Below are positions 37,780 to 47,534 of a stretch of 64,000 bases of DNA, piece by piece. The notes beneath the pieces were generated by a model, which ran no database searches, was not told the origin of the DNA, and saw only the letters and a program-made list of their open reading frames with translations. The DNA is from an uncultured Pseudomonadales bacterium. GTDB taxonomy: Bacteria; Pseudomonadota; Gammaproteobacteria; Pseudomonadales; Porticoccaceae. Positions within the stretch are counted from its first letter, which is position 1. Each line of letters begins with the position of its first letter. The stretch covers positions 1,592,001 to 1,656,000 of the forward strand of contig OX044363.1 of NCBI GenBank assembly GCA_943846685.1, read 5' to 3'. The position numbers were made by a program, and so were the translations under genes.

Positions 37780-38569
37780 GAGAGATTTCTCCTCGGGTAG
37801 CGGTTTTCTCTTCACCAACAGAGCTATCGCGGAGACCAAAACGGCGCTGCCTGGAATAGTATTCATCAATCGCCAGATCGAGGGCGGCAGAATCAAAGTC
37901 AGGCCAGTAACAGTCGGCAAAATAGAATTCGGTATAAGCCATCTGCCAGAGCAGGAAGTTACTGATACGCTGTTCACCAGCGGTGCGGATACAGAGATCG
38001 GGATCCGGCATACCCTCGAGCTGCATATACTTGCCAAGCACCTCTTCATTGATATCCGACGGCCTTAGACGACCCATTTGAACTTCAGAGGCAAGCTTTT
38101 GTGCCGCGTTGGCAATATCCCAGCGGCCGCCGTAATCGACACAGAGTACCAGAGTAAACTCGCCACTGGCGGTCATGGTTTCTGCATCGTCAATTAAACG
38201 TTTAAGACGGTCGCTAAAATGACTTCGATTGCCGATAACTTTGAGTCTGACACCGTCATCGCGAAGGGCTTTAGCTTCTTTTTTTAGGTAGGAGGAAAAC
38301 AGCGACATCAGACCGCGCACTTCGAGATCCGGTCGCTTCCAATTCTCACTGCTAAAGGCAAACAGGCTGACCACTTTGACACCGCGCTGTTTCGCGGTTT
38401 TCAAGATATCACGAATCCGCTCAACACCAGCCTCATGACCACCAATACCACCGAGCCCACGCTCCTTCGCCCAGCGGTTATTGCCATCCATAATTACGGC
38501 AATATGTCTTAGGGGATGAGTTGAGCTGTCGGTTAAAGCATCTGCAGCAGGATCGGCCATGATCATCAA
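37772..38569 (-). CDS. uppS: Undecaprenyl diphosphate synthase
   Basis: A 265-residue cis-prenyltransferase that extends farnesyl diphosphate with eight isopentenyl units to make the lipid carrier of cell-wall synthesis. The catalytic Asp is in IAVIMDGNNRWAKERG, with the FAFSSENWKRP segment and the C-terminal DLCIRTAGEQRISNFLLWQ motif. A short hydrophilic N-terminus precedes the domain, so the ATG at 38569 or 38560 could be used. Between frr and cdsA as usual. Confidence 0.95.
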   Translation of the reverse strand: MMIMADPAADALTDSSTHPLRHIAVIMDGNNRWAKERGLGGIGGHEAGVERIRDILKTAKQRGVKVVSLFAFSSENWKRPDLEVRGLMSLFSSYLKKEAKALRDDGVRLKVIGNRSHFSDRLKRLIDDAETMTASGEFTLVLCVDYGGRWDIANAAQKLASEVQMGRLRPSDINEEVLGKYMQLEGMPDPDLCIRTAGEQRISNFLLWQMAYTEFYFADCYWPDFDSAALDLAIDEYYSRQRRFGLRDSSVGEEKTATRGEISRA

Positions 38570-38580
38570 TACCGAGGAGA

Positions 38581-39138
38581 TTAAATCTCCATCAGATCCT
38601 TTTCTTTAGCGGTCAGCGCCTCTTCAATACGGGCAATAAAGCTGTCAGTAATTTTCTGGATATCGTCCTGACCTTTGCGCTCTTCATCTTCGCTGATGTC
38701 TTTGTCTTTAAGCAGCCCCTTAAGGCTGGAGAGCACATCGCGGCGGATATTGCGCACTGAGATTCGTGCATTCTCAGCTTCTGCTTTAGCCTGCTTGCCG
38801 TAGACCTTGCGGGTCTCTTCGGTAAGCGGTGGCAGAGGGATACGAATCACGGTACCGGCGGTCGATGGGTTTAAACCCAGGTCAGATTTCATAATCGCCT
38901 TTTCAATCGCTTGCACCAGGCTCTTTTCCCAGGGCGTTACCGACAGCGTGCGCGCATCTTCAATAACGATAGAAGCGGCCTGTGCCAGCGGTGTAATAAC
39001 ACCGTAGTAATCAACAGTGAGACCATCCAGCAGGCTCGGGTGAGCACGACCGGTGCGAATCTTGTTAAACGCATTACCGAGCGCATCAATGGCCTTGTTC
39101 ATTCGAACATCGGCTTCTTTCTTTAATTCATCAATCAT
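38581..39138 (-). CDS. frr: Ribosome recycling factor
   Basis: A 185-residue protein that splits post-termination ribosomes with EF-G. Family segments are [40 protein letters not shown] and the [12 protein letters not shown] helix. Its start overlaps the pyrH stop by four bases. Length is exactly that of E. coli RRF. Confidence 0.97.
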   Translation of the reverse strand: MIDELKKEADVRMNKAIDALGNAFNKIRTGRAHPSLLDGLTVDYYGVITPLAQAASIVIEDARTLSVTPWEKSLVQAIEKAIMKSDLGLNPSTAGTVIRIPLPPLTEETRKVYGKQAKAEAENARISVRNIRRDVLSSLKGLLKDKDISEDEERKGQDDIQKITDSFIARIEEALTAKEKDLMEI

Positions 39139-39875
39139 TCTGTAGCACCCTCTGTAACCAACGTACCTTCATTGCCACCGACCACCAGATTGAGTAGCGC
39201 GCCCTGTTTGGACATACGGAATACTCGCAATGGCATATTGTGTTCGCGACACAGGCAGATGGCGGTTAAATCCATAACCCCAAGCTTTTTATCTAGCACT
39301 TCATCGTAGGTCAAACGGTCATAGAGTTCGGCGTTCGGATCTAGCATTGGATCAGCGCTGAACACACCGTCGACCTTGGTCGCCTTGAGAACAACATCGG
39401 CGTCAATTTCAATACCGCGCAGACAGGCAGCGGAGTCTGTAGTGAAAAATGGGTTACCGGTACCGGCAGAAAAAATAACCACCTCACCTTCACCAAGATA
39501 GCGCATGGCGCGGCGACGGTCATAGTGCTCGACCACACCGCTCATGGGAATTGCCGACATAACGTGGGAGGAGATATTGGTTCGCTCCAGCGCATCGCGC
39601 ATCGCCAAACCGTTCATCACCGTTGCCAGCATACCCATATGGTCACCGGTAACCCGGTCCATGCCAGCTTTATTTAAAGCCGCACCACGGAATAGATTAC
39701 CACCGCCAATCACCAAACCAACCTGAACACCAATACCCACCAACTGACCGATTTCAAGCGCCATACGATCGAGAACCTTGGGATCAATCCCGAAACCCTC
39801 TTCTCCCATCAACTCCTCACCACTGAGTTTTAGCAGAATCCGCTTATACTTTTTCTCTTTGCCAGTCGGCGACAT
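39135..39875 (-). CDS. pyrH: Uridylate kinase
   Basis: A 246-residue hexameric UMP kinase of the amino acid kinase fold. The N-terminal [38 protein letters not shown] and [12 protein letters not shown] segments form the nucleotide sites. It makes UDP for nucleotides and UDP-sugars. It lies 27 bases after tsf and is coupled to frr by a four-base overlap. Confidence 0.97.
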   Translation of the reverse strand: MSPTGKEKKYKRILLKLSGEELMGEEGFGIDPKVLDRMALEIGQLVGIGVQVGLVIGGGNLFRGAALNKAGMDRVTGDHMGMLATVMNGLAMRDALERTNISSHVMSAIPMSGVVEHYDRRRAMRYLGEGEVVIFSAGTGNPFFTTDSAACLRGIEIDADVVLKATKVDGVFSADPMLDPNAELYDRLTYDEVLDKKLGVMDLTAICLCREHNMPLRVFRMSKQGALLNLVVGGNEGTLVTEGATE

Positions 39876-39902
39876 ATTGAGTCCTCTTATATAAAGTTTG
39901 TC

Positions 39903-40763
39903 TTAACCTGCACTCTGAACCTGGGCTGCTACTTCAGCAGCGAAATCGACTTCTTCAACTTCGATACCTTCACCCACTTCAAAACGAACATAGCCAACAA
40001 TCTCAGCACCACCGGCTTTAACTAGCTTGCCAACAGTGGTGTCTGGATCCTTAACGAAAGGCTGGTCAACCAGACTGCTCTCTTTAAGGAACTTGCTGAC
40101 ACGACCTTCAACCATTTTAGCGGCGATCTCAGGTGGCTTGCCACTCTCAATTGCCTGAGCGGTAAAGATATCTCTCTCTGCCTGAATAAGTTCAGCAGGC
40201 ATCTGGTCTGAGCTAACCACTGCAGGGTTAACTGCTGCAACATGCATAGCAACATCTTTTGCCAATGCTTCGTCACCACCAGTTAAACCAACGACAACCG
40301 CAATACGGTTGTTGCTGTGAACATAACCACCAACAACGGCTGCTTCAATACCTGCGGCGCGACGCGGTGAGATATTTTCACCAATTTTCTGTACCAGAGC
40401 TTCACGAGCTGAACCGAGCTCACCCTCCAAGAGTGCAGGAACATCAGTTTGCTTTGTAGCAAATGCAGTATCCAGAACAGTGGCTACAAAACCTTTAAAA
40501 CCTTCATCGCGAGCAGCAAAGTCAGTTTCACTGTTAACTTCCAACACCATGCCGTAACCGTTTTCTGTTTTAACCGCCACAAGGCCGTCAGCTGCAGTAC
40601 GACCAGCTTTCTTGGCTGCTTTCATACCGCTTGATTTACGTAATTCTTCAATAGCTTTATCGATATCTGCACCAGACTCTTTCAGTGCACGTTTGCACTC
40701 CATCATGCCCAAACCTGTGCGATCTCGCAGCTCTTTCACCAAAGATGCTGTTACCTGTGCCAT
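39903..40763 (-). CDS. tsf: Elongation factor Ts
   Basis: A 286-residue nucleotide exchange factor for EF-Tu. The N-terminal UBA-like domain has [16 protein letters not shown], and the EF-Tu contact motif TDF is in [14 protein letters not shown]. It follows rpsB across a hairpin that may reduce read-through. Normal length. Confidence 0.97.
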   Translation of the reverse strand: MAQVTASLVKELRDRTGLGMMECKRALKESGADIDKAIEELRKSSGMKAAKKAGRTAADGLVAVKTENGYGMVLEVNSETDFAARDEGFKGFVATVLDTAFATKQTDVPALLEGELGSAREALVQKIGENISPRRAAGIEAAVVGGYVHSNNRIAVVVGLTGGDEALAKDVAMHVAAVNPAVVSSDQMPAELIQAERDIFTAQAIESGKPPEIAAKMVEGRVSKFLKESSLVDQPFVKDPDTTVGKLVKAGGAEIVGYVRFEVGEGIEVEEVDFAAEVAAQVQSAG

Positions 40764-40794
40764 TGTATTCCTCTCTAAATCATAAAATTGTTTT

Positions 40795-40817
40795 TAAAAA
40801 AGGGGGCAGCGGCCCCC
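40795..40817 (-). terminator. Intercistronic terminator-like hairpin between rpsB and tsf
   Basis: A GGGGGCCGCTGCCCCC stem-loop on the minus strand (40802-40817) is followed by a run of Ts. It sits 33 bases after the rpsB stop and before tsf. rpsB is usually made in excess over tsf, so partial termination here would fit. Confidence 0.8.
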
Positions 40818-40849
40818 TTTTGTTTATAAGTGCTGTGTATCTTTAGCCC

Positions 40850-41659
40850 TTACTCTGCTGCAGCATCCTTGGAAGGCGCTTCTTCAGCAGCAGGAGCTTC
40901 AGGAGCAGCAGCTTCTACAGGAGCAGCGGCTTCTTCAGCGACTTCAACAAACTCATCCTTGCTGGATACAGTTGCTGCCTGAGCCTTGCCTTCCAAAATA
41001 GTATCGGCAACAGATGCGGCGTAGAGCTTGATCGCGCGGATCGAGTCATCATTGCCTGGGATCACATAGTCAACACCATCGGGGTTGCTATTGGTATCTA
41101 CAATGCCAACCACTGGAATGCCCAGCTTGTTCGCTTCGTTGATAGCAATACGCTCGTGATCAACATCGATAACAAAAAGAATATCCGGCAAGCCGTTCAT
41201 ATCCTTGATACCACCAATTGAATTTTCCAGCTTGATCTTCATGCGCGCACGCATCAGAGCTTCTTTCTTAGTTAACTTCTCAAAGGTACCGTTTGCTTCT
41301 TGTGTTTCAAGATCACGGTAGCGACGGATTGAGGCACGGATAGTCTTGTAGTTAGTCAACATACCACCTAACCAGCGGTGACTAACGAAAGGCATACCAC
41401 AGCGCTCAGCCTGTTCTTTGATGATTTTTTGTGCGGCACGCTTGGTGCCTACAAATAGAATTTGGTTGCCCTTGGCAGCTTCAACACGCAGAATTTCCAG
41501 CGCTTCATTGAAGGCAGGTACTGTTTGCTCAAGGTTAATAACGTGGACTTTGTTTCGTGAACCGAAGATAAACTGGCTCATTTTTGGATTCCAGAAGCGA
41601 GTTTGGTGACCAAAGTGAACACCAGCTTGCAACATTTCGCGCATACTTACAGAAGACAT
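40850..41659 (-). CDS. rpsB: 30S ribosomal protein S2
   Basis: A 269-residue protein with the S2 signatures near the N-terminus ([19 protein letters not shown]) and [12 protein letters not shown]. Beyond about residue 230 it carries an Ala/Pro/Glu-rich tail (from [14 protein letters not shown] to the end), longer than E. coli S2 and probably disordered. S2 is needed to load S1 on the small subunit and represses its own mRNA through the leader described separately. Confidence 0.97.
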   Translation of the reverse strand: MSSVSMREMLQAGVHFGHQTRFWNPKMSQFIFGSRNKVHVINLEQTVPAFNEALEILRVEAAKGNQILFVGTKRAAQKIIKEQAERCGMPFVSHRWLGGMLTNYKTIRASIRRYRDLETQEANGTFEKLTKKEALMRARMKIKLENSIGGIKDMNGLPDILFVIDVDHERIAINEANKLGIPVVGIVDTNSNPDGVDYVIPGNDDSIRAIKLYAASVADTILEGKAQAATVSSKDEFVEVAEEAAAPVEAAAPEAPAAEEAPSKDAAAE

Positions 41660-41673
41660 AATTTTTCCTTTTA

Positions 41674-41696
41674 GGGGTTAAGCCTCCACGTACCCC
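41674..41696 (-). promoter_or_regulatory. rpsB leader hairpin (probable S2 autoregulatory site)
   Basis: On the minus strand GGGGT (41692-41696) pairs with ACCCC (41674-41678), enclosing ACGTGGAGGCTTA. The same GGGG...ACGTGGAGGC...CCCC pattern occurs, by my recollection, in the E. coli rpsB leader, where S2 binds to repress rpsB-tsf. It lies 15 bases before the rpsB ATG, so binding could block initiation. Confidence 0.7.
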
Positions 41697-41777
41697 AGTG
41701 ATCAACCAGTAAAGCTAAAAATAACGCTTTTCAGGCACCCAGATCGCTGTGTCGGAACGTGTGTGTGATTAAAAAAG

Positions 41778-41816
41778 TTTAGCTAAACTATTTAGTTAAA
41801 CTATTTAGTTAAATAA
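41778..41816. repeat. Three 13-bp tandem repeats in the rpsB leader
   Basis: Three head-to-tail units of TTTAGYTAAACTA (41778, 41791, 41804); the last ends AATAA. Each contains a near-palindromic TTTAGCTAAA-type core. They fall inside the transcribed leader, about 30-70 bases after the putative start. Their role is unknown; they could fold into AU-rich stems or bind protein. Confidence 0.75.
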
Positions 41817-41844
41817 CCAGTTGCCGAGACATCTCAGTAACCGG

Positions 41845-41877
41845 CGCGCTTTATACCATAATGGCAAGTCCAGTTAA
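41845..41877 (-). promoter_or_regulatory. Probable stringent-type promoter of rpsB-tsf
   Basis: On the minus strand a -35-like TTAACT (41872-41877), a 16-bp spacer and -10 TATAAA (41850-41855) are followed by a GCGCGCC discriminator. GC-rich discriminators mark ribosomal promoters inhibited by ppGpp/DksA. The leader would be about 185 bases long. Confidence 0.6.
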
Positions 41878-42038
41878 AGAAAAAGCTACGTAAAAAGGCG
41901 GATAAAAAGCGATTTCAAGTTAAACAAAACCGCAACCCACAACTGCGCTTACAGATAGTTTGCGAATAACCGCCAAAGGCACTCCCTCATTAACCCATAG
42001 ATGCGTACAATAGCGGCCAAATACAGACAGAGGTTTTT

Positions 42039-42818
42039 ATGACAATACAGCTACGATCGGCGGACGATATCGCCAAGATGCGCGAAGCGGGACGACTGGC
42101 CGCTGAGGTTCTCGAGTTAATCGGCGAATATGTGGTGCCCGGTGTTAGCACCGAAGAGCTGGATCGAATCTGTCACGACCATATAGTAGATGTGCAAAAA
42201 GCCATACCCGCCTGTCTCGGCTACCGTGGATTTCCCAAATCGGTGTGTACCTCGATTAATCACGTGGTCTGTCACGGCATTCCCTCGGAGAAAAAAATAC
42301 TTAAGAGCGGCGACATTATCAATATTGATGTCACGGTGATCAAAGATGGCTGGCATGGGGATACCAGCAAGATGTTTGCCGTCGGCAATGTCGCCAGCCA
42401 CGCTCAGCGACTGATTGATATCTCTCAGGAGTGTCTCTATCTGGCCATTGATATGGTTAAGCCCGGCGCCCGACTCGGCGATATTGGACATCATATTCAG
42501 AAACACGCCGAAGCCAATTACTATTCAGTAGTTCGCGACTACTGTGGCCATGGCATAGGTCAGGAATTCCATGAAGAGCCACAGGTATTACATTACGGCA
42601 CTCCGGACACAGGTCTGGAACTGGTCGAAGGTATGACCTTTACCATTGAACCGATGGTCAATGCCGGCAAACACAGCACCAAATTAAAAGCCGATGGCTG
42701 GACCGTTGAAACACGGGACGGTCGACTCTCCTCGCAGTGGGAACACACTCTTGCCGTTACCAGCAATGGCTGTGAAGTCCTCACCGCACGTCACGAAGAA
42801 CCTTACAAACAAAAATAA
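42039..42818 (+). CDS. map: Methionine aminopeptidase, type I
   Basis: A 259-residue metalloenzyme that removes the initiator methionine. The dinuclear metal ligands are the aspartates in NIDVTVIKDGWHGDTSKMF, the His in CGHGIGQEFHE and the glutamates in TIEPM and QWEHT. Divergent from rpsB, as in E. coli and Pseudomonas. First gene of the map-glnD series, with three bases to glnD. Confidence 0.97.
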   Translation: MTIQLRSADDIAKMREAGRLAAEVLELIGEYVVPGVSTEELDRICHDHIVDVQKAIPACLGYRGFPKSVCTSINHVVCHGIPSEKKILKSGDIINIDVTVIKDGWHGDTSKMFAVGNVASHAQRLIDISQECLYLAIDMVKPGARLGDIGHHIQKHAEANYYSVVRDYCGHGIGQEFHEEPQVLHYGTPDTGLELVEGMTFTIEPMVNAGKHSTKLKADGWTVETRDGRLSSQWEHTLAVTSNGCEVLTARHEEPYKQK

Positions 42819-42821
42819 TTT

Positions 42822-45536
42822 ATGAGCTCAGACGTTACTACCGCACCCCTGTTTTTTGATCAAAATCGCTTCCTTAACGATATTCAAAATGGCGACCCCA
42901 TTGAAGTTTTCCGCAATGTACTAAGTGCCGCCCAGGATCATTTCAATAATCGCTTTCACGAGGGTGAAGATGTTCACCATCTGGTCAATGAACAGTCACA
43001 GTTTGCCGATGAAATACTCCGTCAGGCTTGGCAGCGCTTCGAATGGGACGAAGATATCAGCTTAATTGCGGTCGGCGGCTATGGCCGTGGAGAGCTGCAC
43101 CCGCATTCAGATATTGATCTACTGATCTTAATGCGCCGCAACAAGCCGGAAAAGTACCGCGCCAGTATCGAGCAGTTTCTGACCTTTCTCTGGGATATCC
43201 AATTAAAGATCGGTCACAGCACCAGATCCCTCAGCCAATGTGTTGACGAAGCCAAGGCAGATATCTCGGTGGCCACCAACCTGATGGAAACCCGACTGCT
43301 CGCCGGCGACCCCAAACTGCTGGAAAAACTCCGCGCCAAAACCGGACCGCGAAAGATATGGTCATCGGCAGCCTTTTACACCGGCAAAATCAATGAACAA
43401 AAAGAGCGCTATCGCAAACATGCAGATACCGAATACAACCTCGAACCTAATATTAAAGAGGCGCCCGGTGGCCTAAGAGATATTCAGGTAATCAACTGGA
43501 CCGCCAAGCGTCACTTTGAAGTCGACCGCCGCTCTCATCTGGTTCACAAAGGTTTCCTCTCAGAAGAAGAATACGCAACCCTGCGTCGCGACGAAGAGTT
43601 TCTGTGGAAAGTTCGCTTTGGTCTGCACCTGATTGCCGAGCGCCCTGAAGAACGCCTGCTATTCGACTACCAGCGCAAGCTCGCGGTGATGCTTGGTTAC
43701 ACCGAAAGCGATGGCCGACTGGGTGTAGAGAAGTTTATGCAGCGCTACTATCAGGTAGTGATGTCGATCAGAGAGCTCAATGATGTTCTACTGCAGTACC
43801 TCGACGAAGCTATTTACCGCAAGAACAAAACCAAATCCGTTGTAAAGATCAACGAGCGATTCCTAATCCGCGACAACTATCTGGATACCACCGATAGCTC
43901 AGTATTTATCGAACACCCCTCTGCCCTACTTGAGCTCTTTGCGATACTCGGCGAAAACGATCAGATACAGGGCATTCGCGCCTCGGCGATTCGCCAGATA
44001 CGCTTGCATCGCAATCTAATCAATGACGAGTTCCGCAGCAGCGAAGAAAACCGTGCGCTGTTTATGCGTATTCTAAAAGCCCCCTACTTACTCTCCGCCC
44101 AACTGCAGCGAATGAACCGCTACGGCATACTCGGCAGCTACCTGCCCGAGTTCGGCAAAATTGTCGGGCAGATGCAGCACGACCTTTTTCATATATACCC
44201 AGTCGATGTTCACACCCTGGAAGTGGTGCGCAATATTCGCCGTATGGTCATACCTGAAGTTGCCGAGCGCTTTCCCGTGGCGGCGCATATCTTTAAGAAC
44301 TTTCCAAAACCGGAACTGATTATTATCACCGCGTTGTATCACGATATCGCCAAGGGTCGCGGCGGCGATCACTCACTGCTCGGGTCAGCGGATATTGAAG
44401 ACTTTGCATTGCGCCACGGCCTTAAGCCACAGGAGATTAGCCTGCTAAAATGGCTGGTGGAAAACCATCTGCTGATGTCGAGCATCTCCCAGCGCGAAGA
44501 CACCTCAGATCCGGATGTTATCCATAAATTTGCCAAGCATGTCGGTGATCTTATCCATCTCGACCATCTCTATGTCCTCACCGTAGCCGATATCAATGCC
44601 ACCAATCCGCATCTGTGGACCGACTGGAAAGGCTCGCTGATGCACAACCTGTACTTTGAGACCAAGCGCGTACTGCAGCTCGGCGTGTCAGAGCCGACCG
44701 CAAAATCAGCCTGGCTTAGAGATGCCAAAGATGCCGCGCTGCGGGCACTGGCGGCAGACAATATAGAAGCCTCTCAGGCCACCAATGTCTGGGGCGATGT
44801 TAACGAAGAGTTTTTCCTCCGCGAGCGAGCCGAAGATATCGCCCTGTTTACCAAAGCCATTATCAATAACGCCGAGCCGCAAAAACCGGTAATTCTGTTG
44901 AATGATGTGGGTGTTGAGATATCTGTAGCAACCCAGGTTTTTGTTCACTCCAAAGACCGTGAGAATATCTTTTCCATCACCGCTGCCACCCTCGACAGGC
45001 TAAACCTGACTATTCAGGATGCACGCCTGCAGTCGGCCAGTGACGGCACCGCCTTCGATGTGTTTTATGTCCTCGACGAAGCCAATCAGCCGGTGGGTAA
45101 AAACAGCGTTCTGAGCAGCACAATCGTCAAAACCCTCAATGCGGCCATTATCAACCCACAGACTGTCGACTTTGATATACAGCGACGCACCCCTCGACAG
45201 TTAAAAAACTTCGCCTTAAAAACCGTCGCCTCGCTGCGCAATGACAGCGAGACCGAGACCACGATTCTGGAAATTATCACTCCAGACCGCCCCGGACTAC
45301 TGGCCCATCTGGCACGTATATTTATGCGCTTCGAACTGCGTGTTCTCAATGCAAAAATCTCAACACTGGGCGAGCGTGTAGAAGATATTTTTTATATCAC
45401 CGACAGAAACTCCAAGCCAATTACCAATACCGGCCTGATTAAAACCTTAAAAGAGACCATCTGCACTGAACTCGACGAACGCAATCAGGAAGACGGCAAG
45501 GAATATCAGTTGCGGAAAATGAAAATTTGGCAGTAA
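42822..45536 (+). CDS. glnD: Bifunctional uridylyltransferase/uridylyl-removing enzyme (PII)
   Basis: The 904-residue nitrogen sensor that uridylylates PII when glutamine is low and removes UMP when it is high. The nucleotidyltransferase motif GGYGRGELHPHSDID is at about 85-99, with D97 and D99. The HD domain (LYHDIAKGRGGDHS, about 505-517) carries the removing activity. Two C-terminal ACT domains (EISVATQVFVHS and ETTILEIITPDRPGL) sense glutamine. The PII genes are not in this window. Confidence 0.96.
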   Translation: MSSDVTTAPLFFDQNRFLNDIQNGDPIEVFRNVLSAAQDHFNNRFHEGEDVHHLVNEQSQFADEILRQAWQRFEWDEDISLIAVGGYGRGELHPHSDIDLLILMRRNKPEKYRASIEQFLTFLWDIQLKIGHSTRSLSQCVDEAKADISVATNLMETRLLAGDPKLLEKLRAKTGPRKIWSSAAFYTGKINEQKERYRKHADTEYNLEPNIKEAPGGLRDIQVINWTAKRHFEVDRRSHLVHKGFLSEEEYATLRRDEEFLWKVRFGLHLIAERPEERLLFDYQRKLAVMLGYTESDGRLGVEKFMQRYYQVVMSIRELNDVLLQYLDEAIYRKNKTKSVVKINERFLIRDNYLDTTDSSVFIEHPSALLELFAILGENDQIQGIRASAIRQIRLHRNLINDEFRSSEENRALFMRILKAPYLLSAQLQRMNRYGILGSYLPEFGKIVGQMQHDLFHIYPVDVHTLEVVRNIRRMVIPEVAERFPVAAHIFKNFPKPELIIITALYHDIAKGRGGDHSLLGSADIEDFALRHGLKPQEISLLKWLVENHLLMSSISQREDTSDPDVIHKFAKHVGDLIHLDHLYVLTVADINATNPHLWTDWKGSLMHNLYFETKRVLQLGVSEPTAKSAWLRDAKDAALRALAADNIEASQATNVWGDVNEEFFLRERAEDIALFTKAIINNAEPQKPVILLNDVGVEISVATQVFVHSKDRENIFSITAATLDRLNLTIQDARLQSASDGTAFDVFYVLDEANQPVGKNSVLSSTIVKTLNAAIINPQTVDFDIQRRTPRQLKNFALKTVASLRNDSETETTILEIITPDRPGLLAHLARIFMRFELRVLNAKISTLGERVEDIFYITDRNSKPITNTGLIKTLKETICTELDERNQEDGKEYQLRKMKIWQ

Positions 45537-45591
45537 CTGCTAGGCGCTTTAAAAGCACGGCGCATTAACAGGAATAAAAAAAGTACTCACT

Positions 45592-46791
45592 ATGAATCCG
45601 AATCTCGATCTACTGCACCGCTACCCATTTGAGCGGCTCAATGAGCTCAAAGCTGGCATAACACCGCCAGCCCATCTCAAGCCCATAGCACTGTCCATCG
45701 GTGAGCCCAAGCACCTGTCACCAGCCTTTGTAAAACAGGCGCTGGTCGACAATATAGATCAGGTAGCCGTCTATCCGGCCACTAAAGGCGGACAGCCACT
45801 GCGCGAGACCATCGCCGAATGGTTGCAGCAGCGCTTTAATCTAAACGCTCAGGGTATTGATGCGGATCATCAGGTACTGCCGGTTAATGGCACTCGCGAA
45901 GCGCTCTTTGCCTTTACACAGGCGGTTATAGATCCGCAGCGCCGACCCATAGTAGTCTCGCCCAACCCGTTCTATCAGATCTATGAGGGCGCAGCATTGC
46001 TTGCCGGCGCAGAACTGCACTATCTAGACTGCACGGCCGAGAATAACTTTATTGCCGATTTAAGTGCCGTCCCCGAACAGGTCTGGCAGCGCTGCCAGCT
46101 TTTGCACCTCTGCTCGCCGGGCAATCCCACCGGCGCCGTGATCAGCATCGAACAGTTTCAGCAGGCCATAGCACTGGCCGACAAATATGACTTTATTATC
46201 GCCAGCGACGAGTGCTATTCCGAAGTCTATCTTCAGGAAGACAGCCCGCCACCGGGTCTATTGCAGGCCTGCGCCGAAATCGGCCGCGACGACTTCAGTC
46301 GCTGCGTAGTATTCCACAGTCTCTCGAAACGCTCCAACCTGCCGGGTTTACGCTCAGGGTTTGTCGCCGGTGACAGTCAGGTACTCAAAGCCTTTCTGCG
46401 CTATCGAACCTACCATGGCTGCGCCATGTCCACCCCAGTGCAAATCGCCTCCACAGCAGCCTGGGCTGATGAGACCCATGTAATTGACAACCGCAGCCAG
46501 TACCGGGAAAAGTTTGCCGCTGTCACCGAGATACTGCGACCGGTACTCGACTTCCCCGAGCCGCAGGCAAGCTTCTATCTGTGGCCGAAAACCCCAATTG
46601 CAGATACCGACTTTGCCAAACAGCTATTTGCCGAGCAAAATGTCACCCTGCTGCCCGGTCAGTATCTGTCCCGAGACACTGCCAGCGGCAATCCCGGTGA
46701 AAATCGAGTGCGTCTAGCACTAGTCGCAGAGACCGAAGAATGCATTGAGGCCGCACTGCGGATCAAACAGTTTGTGCAGGGCTTGAGTTAA
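45592..46791 (+). CDS. dapC: Succinyldiaminopimelate aminotransferase
   Basis: A 399-residue PLP aminotransferase acting before DapE in lysine/meso-diaminopimelate synthesis. The N-terminus (MNPNLDLLHRYPFERLNEL) and SIGEPKH match DapC of Pseudomonas. CSPGNPTGAVIS, ASDECYSEVY and the PLP lysine in SLSKRSNLPGLRSGF are as expected. The neighbourhood with glnD and dapD supports DapC over other class I aminotransferases. Confidence 0.92.
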   Translation: MNPNLDLLHRYPFERLNELKAGITPPAHLKPIALSIGEPKHLSPAFVKQALVDNIDQVAVYPATKGGQPLRETIAEWLQQRFNLNAQGIDADHQVLPVNGTREALFAFTQAVIDPQRRPIVVSPNPFYQIYEGAALLAGAELHYLDCTAENNFIADLSAVPEQVWQRCQLLHLCSPGNPTGAVISIEQFQQAIALADKYDFIIASDECYSEVYLQEDSPPPGLLQACAEIGRDDFSRCVVFHSLSKRSNLPGLRSGFVAGDSQVLKAFLRYRTYHGCAMSTPVQIASTAAWADETHVIDNRSQYREKFAAVTEILRPVLDFPEPQASFYLWPKTPIADTDFAKQLFAEQNVTLLPGQYLSRDTASGNPGENRVRLALVAETEECIEAALRIKQFVQGLS

Positions 46792-46822
46792 CCCTAGCCG
46801 GTTAAGCTATAAAGGAATCAGG

Positions 46823-47476
46823 ATGTTAAAAAAGGAAAGAGCTGAATATATTCTGCAACGGCTAAATGAGCTGTATCCGGAAACGCCCATCCCCCTGGAT
46901 CATAAGAATAATTTCGAGTTGCTGGTGGCTGTTCTACTCAGCGCCCAGTGCACCGATATACGAGTCAATCAGGTAACCCCAGCGCTATTTGCCGAAGCCG
47001 ACAATGCTTTCGATATGCAGCATGTCCCACTGGATTCCATCTACAATATTGTTCGCCCCTGTGGCCTGGCACCACAAAAATCCAGCGCTATCTCGACCCT
47101 CTCCAAGATACTGGTGGAAGAGTACGACGGTGAAGTTCCGGATAACTGGAAAGCGCTGGAATCACTGCCCGGCGTTGGCCATAAAACCGCCAGCGTGGTG
47201 ATGTCACAAGGCTTTGGCCACCCCGCCTTCCCCGTGGATACCCATATTCATCGCCTCGCCCAGCGCTGGGGTTTGACCAAGGGCAAGAGTGTCACCCAGA
47301 CCGAAAAAGACTTAAAAAAACTTTTCCCCCGCGAGCACTGGAATGCCCTGCATCTGCAGATTATCTTCTATGGTCGAGAATTCTGTTCCGCACGGGGCTG
47401 CGATGGTCGCGTCTGCGAGATATGCAGCACCTGTTACCCAAAGCGAAAAAATCCATTTGTTGCCCATAAGCCGTAA
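46823..47476 (+). CDS. nth: Endonuclease III-type DNA glycosylase/AP lyase with unusual cysteine spacing
   Basis: A 217-residue HhH-GPD protein that excises oxidised pyrimidines. The hairpin LPGVGHKTASVV carries the lyase lysine K121, and D139 follows in FPVDTHIHR, as in E. coli Nth (K120, D138). The C-terminal cysteines are C188, C193, C198, C201 and C204, not the classic C-X6-C-X2-C-X5-C set, so the iron-sulfur cluster may be bound differently or belong to another Nth subfamily. The gene lies between dapC and the ArsC-like gene, probably in one transcript. Confidence 0.88.
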   Translation: MLKKERAEYILQRLNELYPETPIPLDHKNNFELLVAVLLSAQCTDIRVNQVTPALFAEADNAFDMQHVPLDSIYNIVRPCGLAPQKSSAISTLSKILVEEYDGEVPDNWKALESLPGVGHKTASVVMSQGFGHPAFPVDTHIHRLAQRWGLTKGKSVTQTEKDLKKLFPREHWNALHLQIIFYGREFCSARGCDGRVCEICSTCYPKRKNPFVAHKP

Positions 47477-47534
47477 CTCTTTTGCTATGCTTAGCGGCTT
47501 TAAATTGAGGCTTTATATCAAGGAAGGAAAAACT

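Larger units (their letters stand above)
41660..42038. other. 379-base gap between rpsB and map
   Basis: This is the longest gene-free stretch. Its left half holds the rpsB leader (S2-site hairpin, 13-bp repeats) and promoter. The right half (41880-42038) holds the divergent map control region, with a possible -10 TACAAT at 42006-42011 and AGAGG before the map ATG. I see no reading frame worth calling. Confidence 0.7.

Noticed and set aside
37780..38049. Long N-terminal extension of cdsA read through uppS
   Set aside because: The extra sequence is out-of-frame uppS. The GTG at 37779 gives the family N-terminus and has a good ribosome site.
47343..47534. Longer start for the ArsC/Spx-like gene inside nth
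   Set aside because: Nth is intact there. The GTG at 47535 has AAGGAAGG and gives the family N-terminus.
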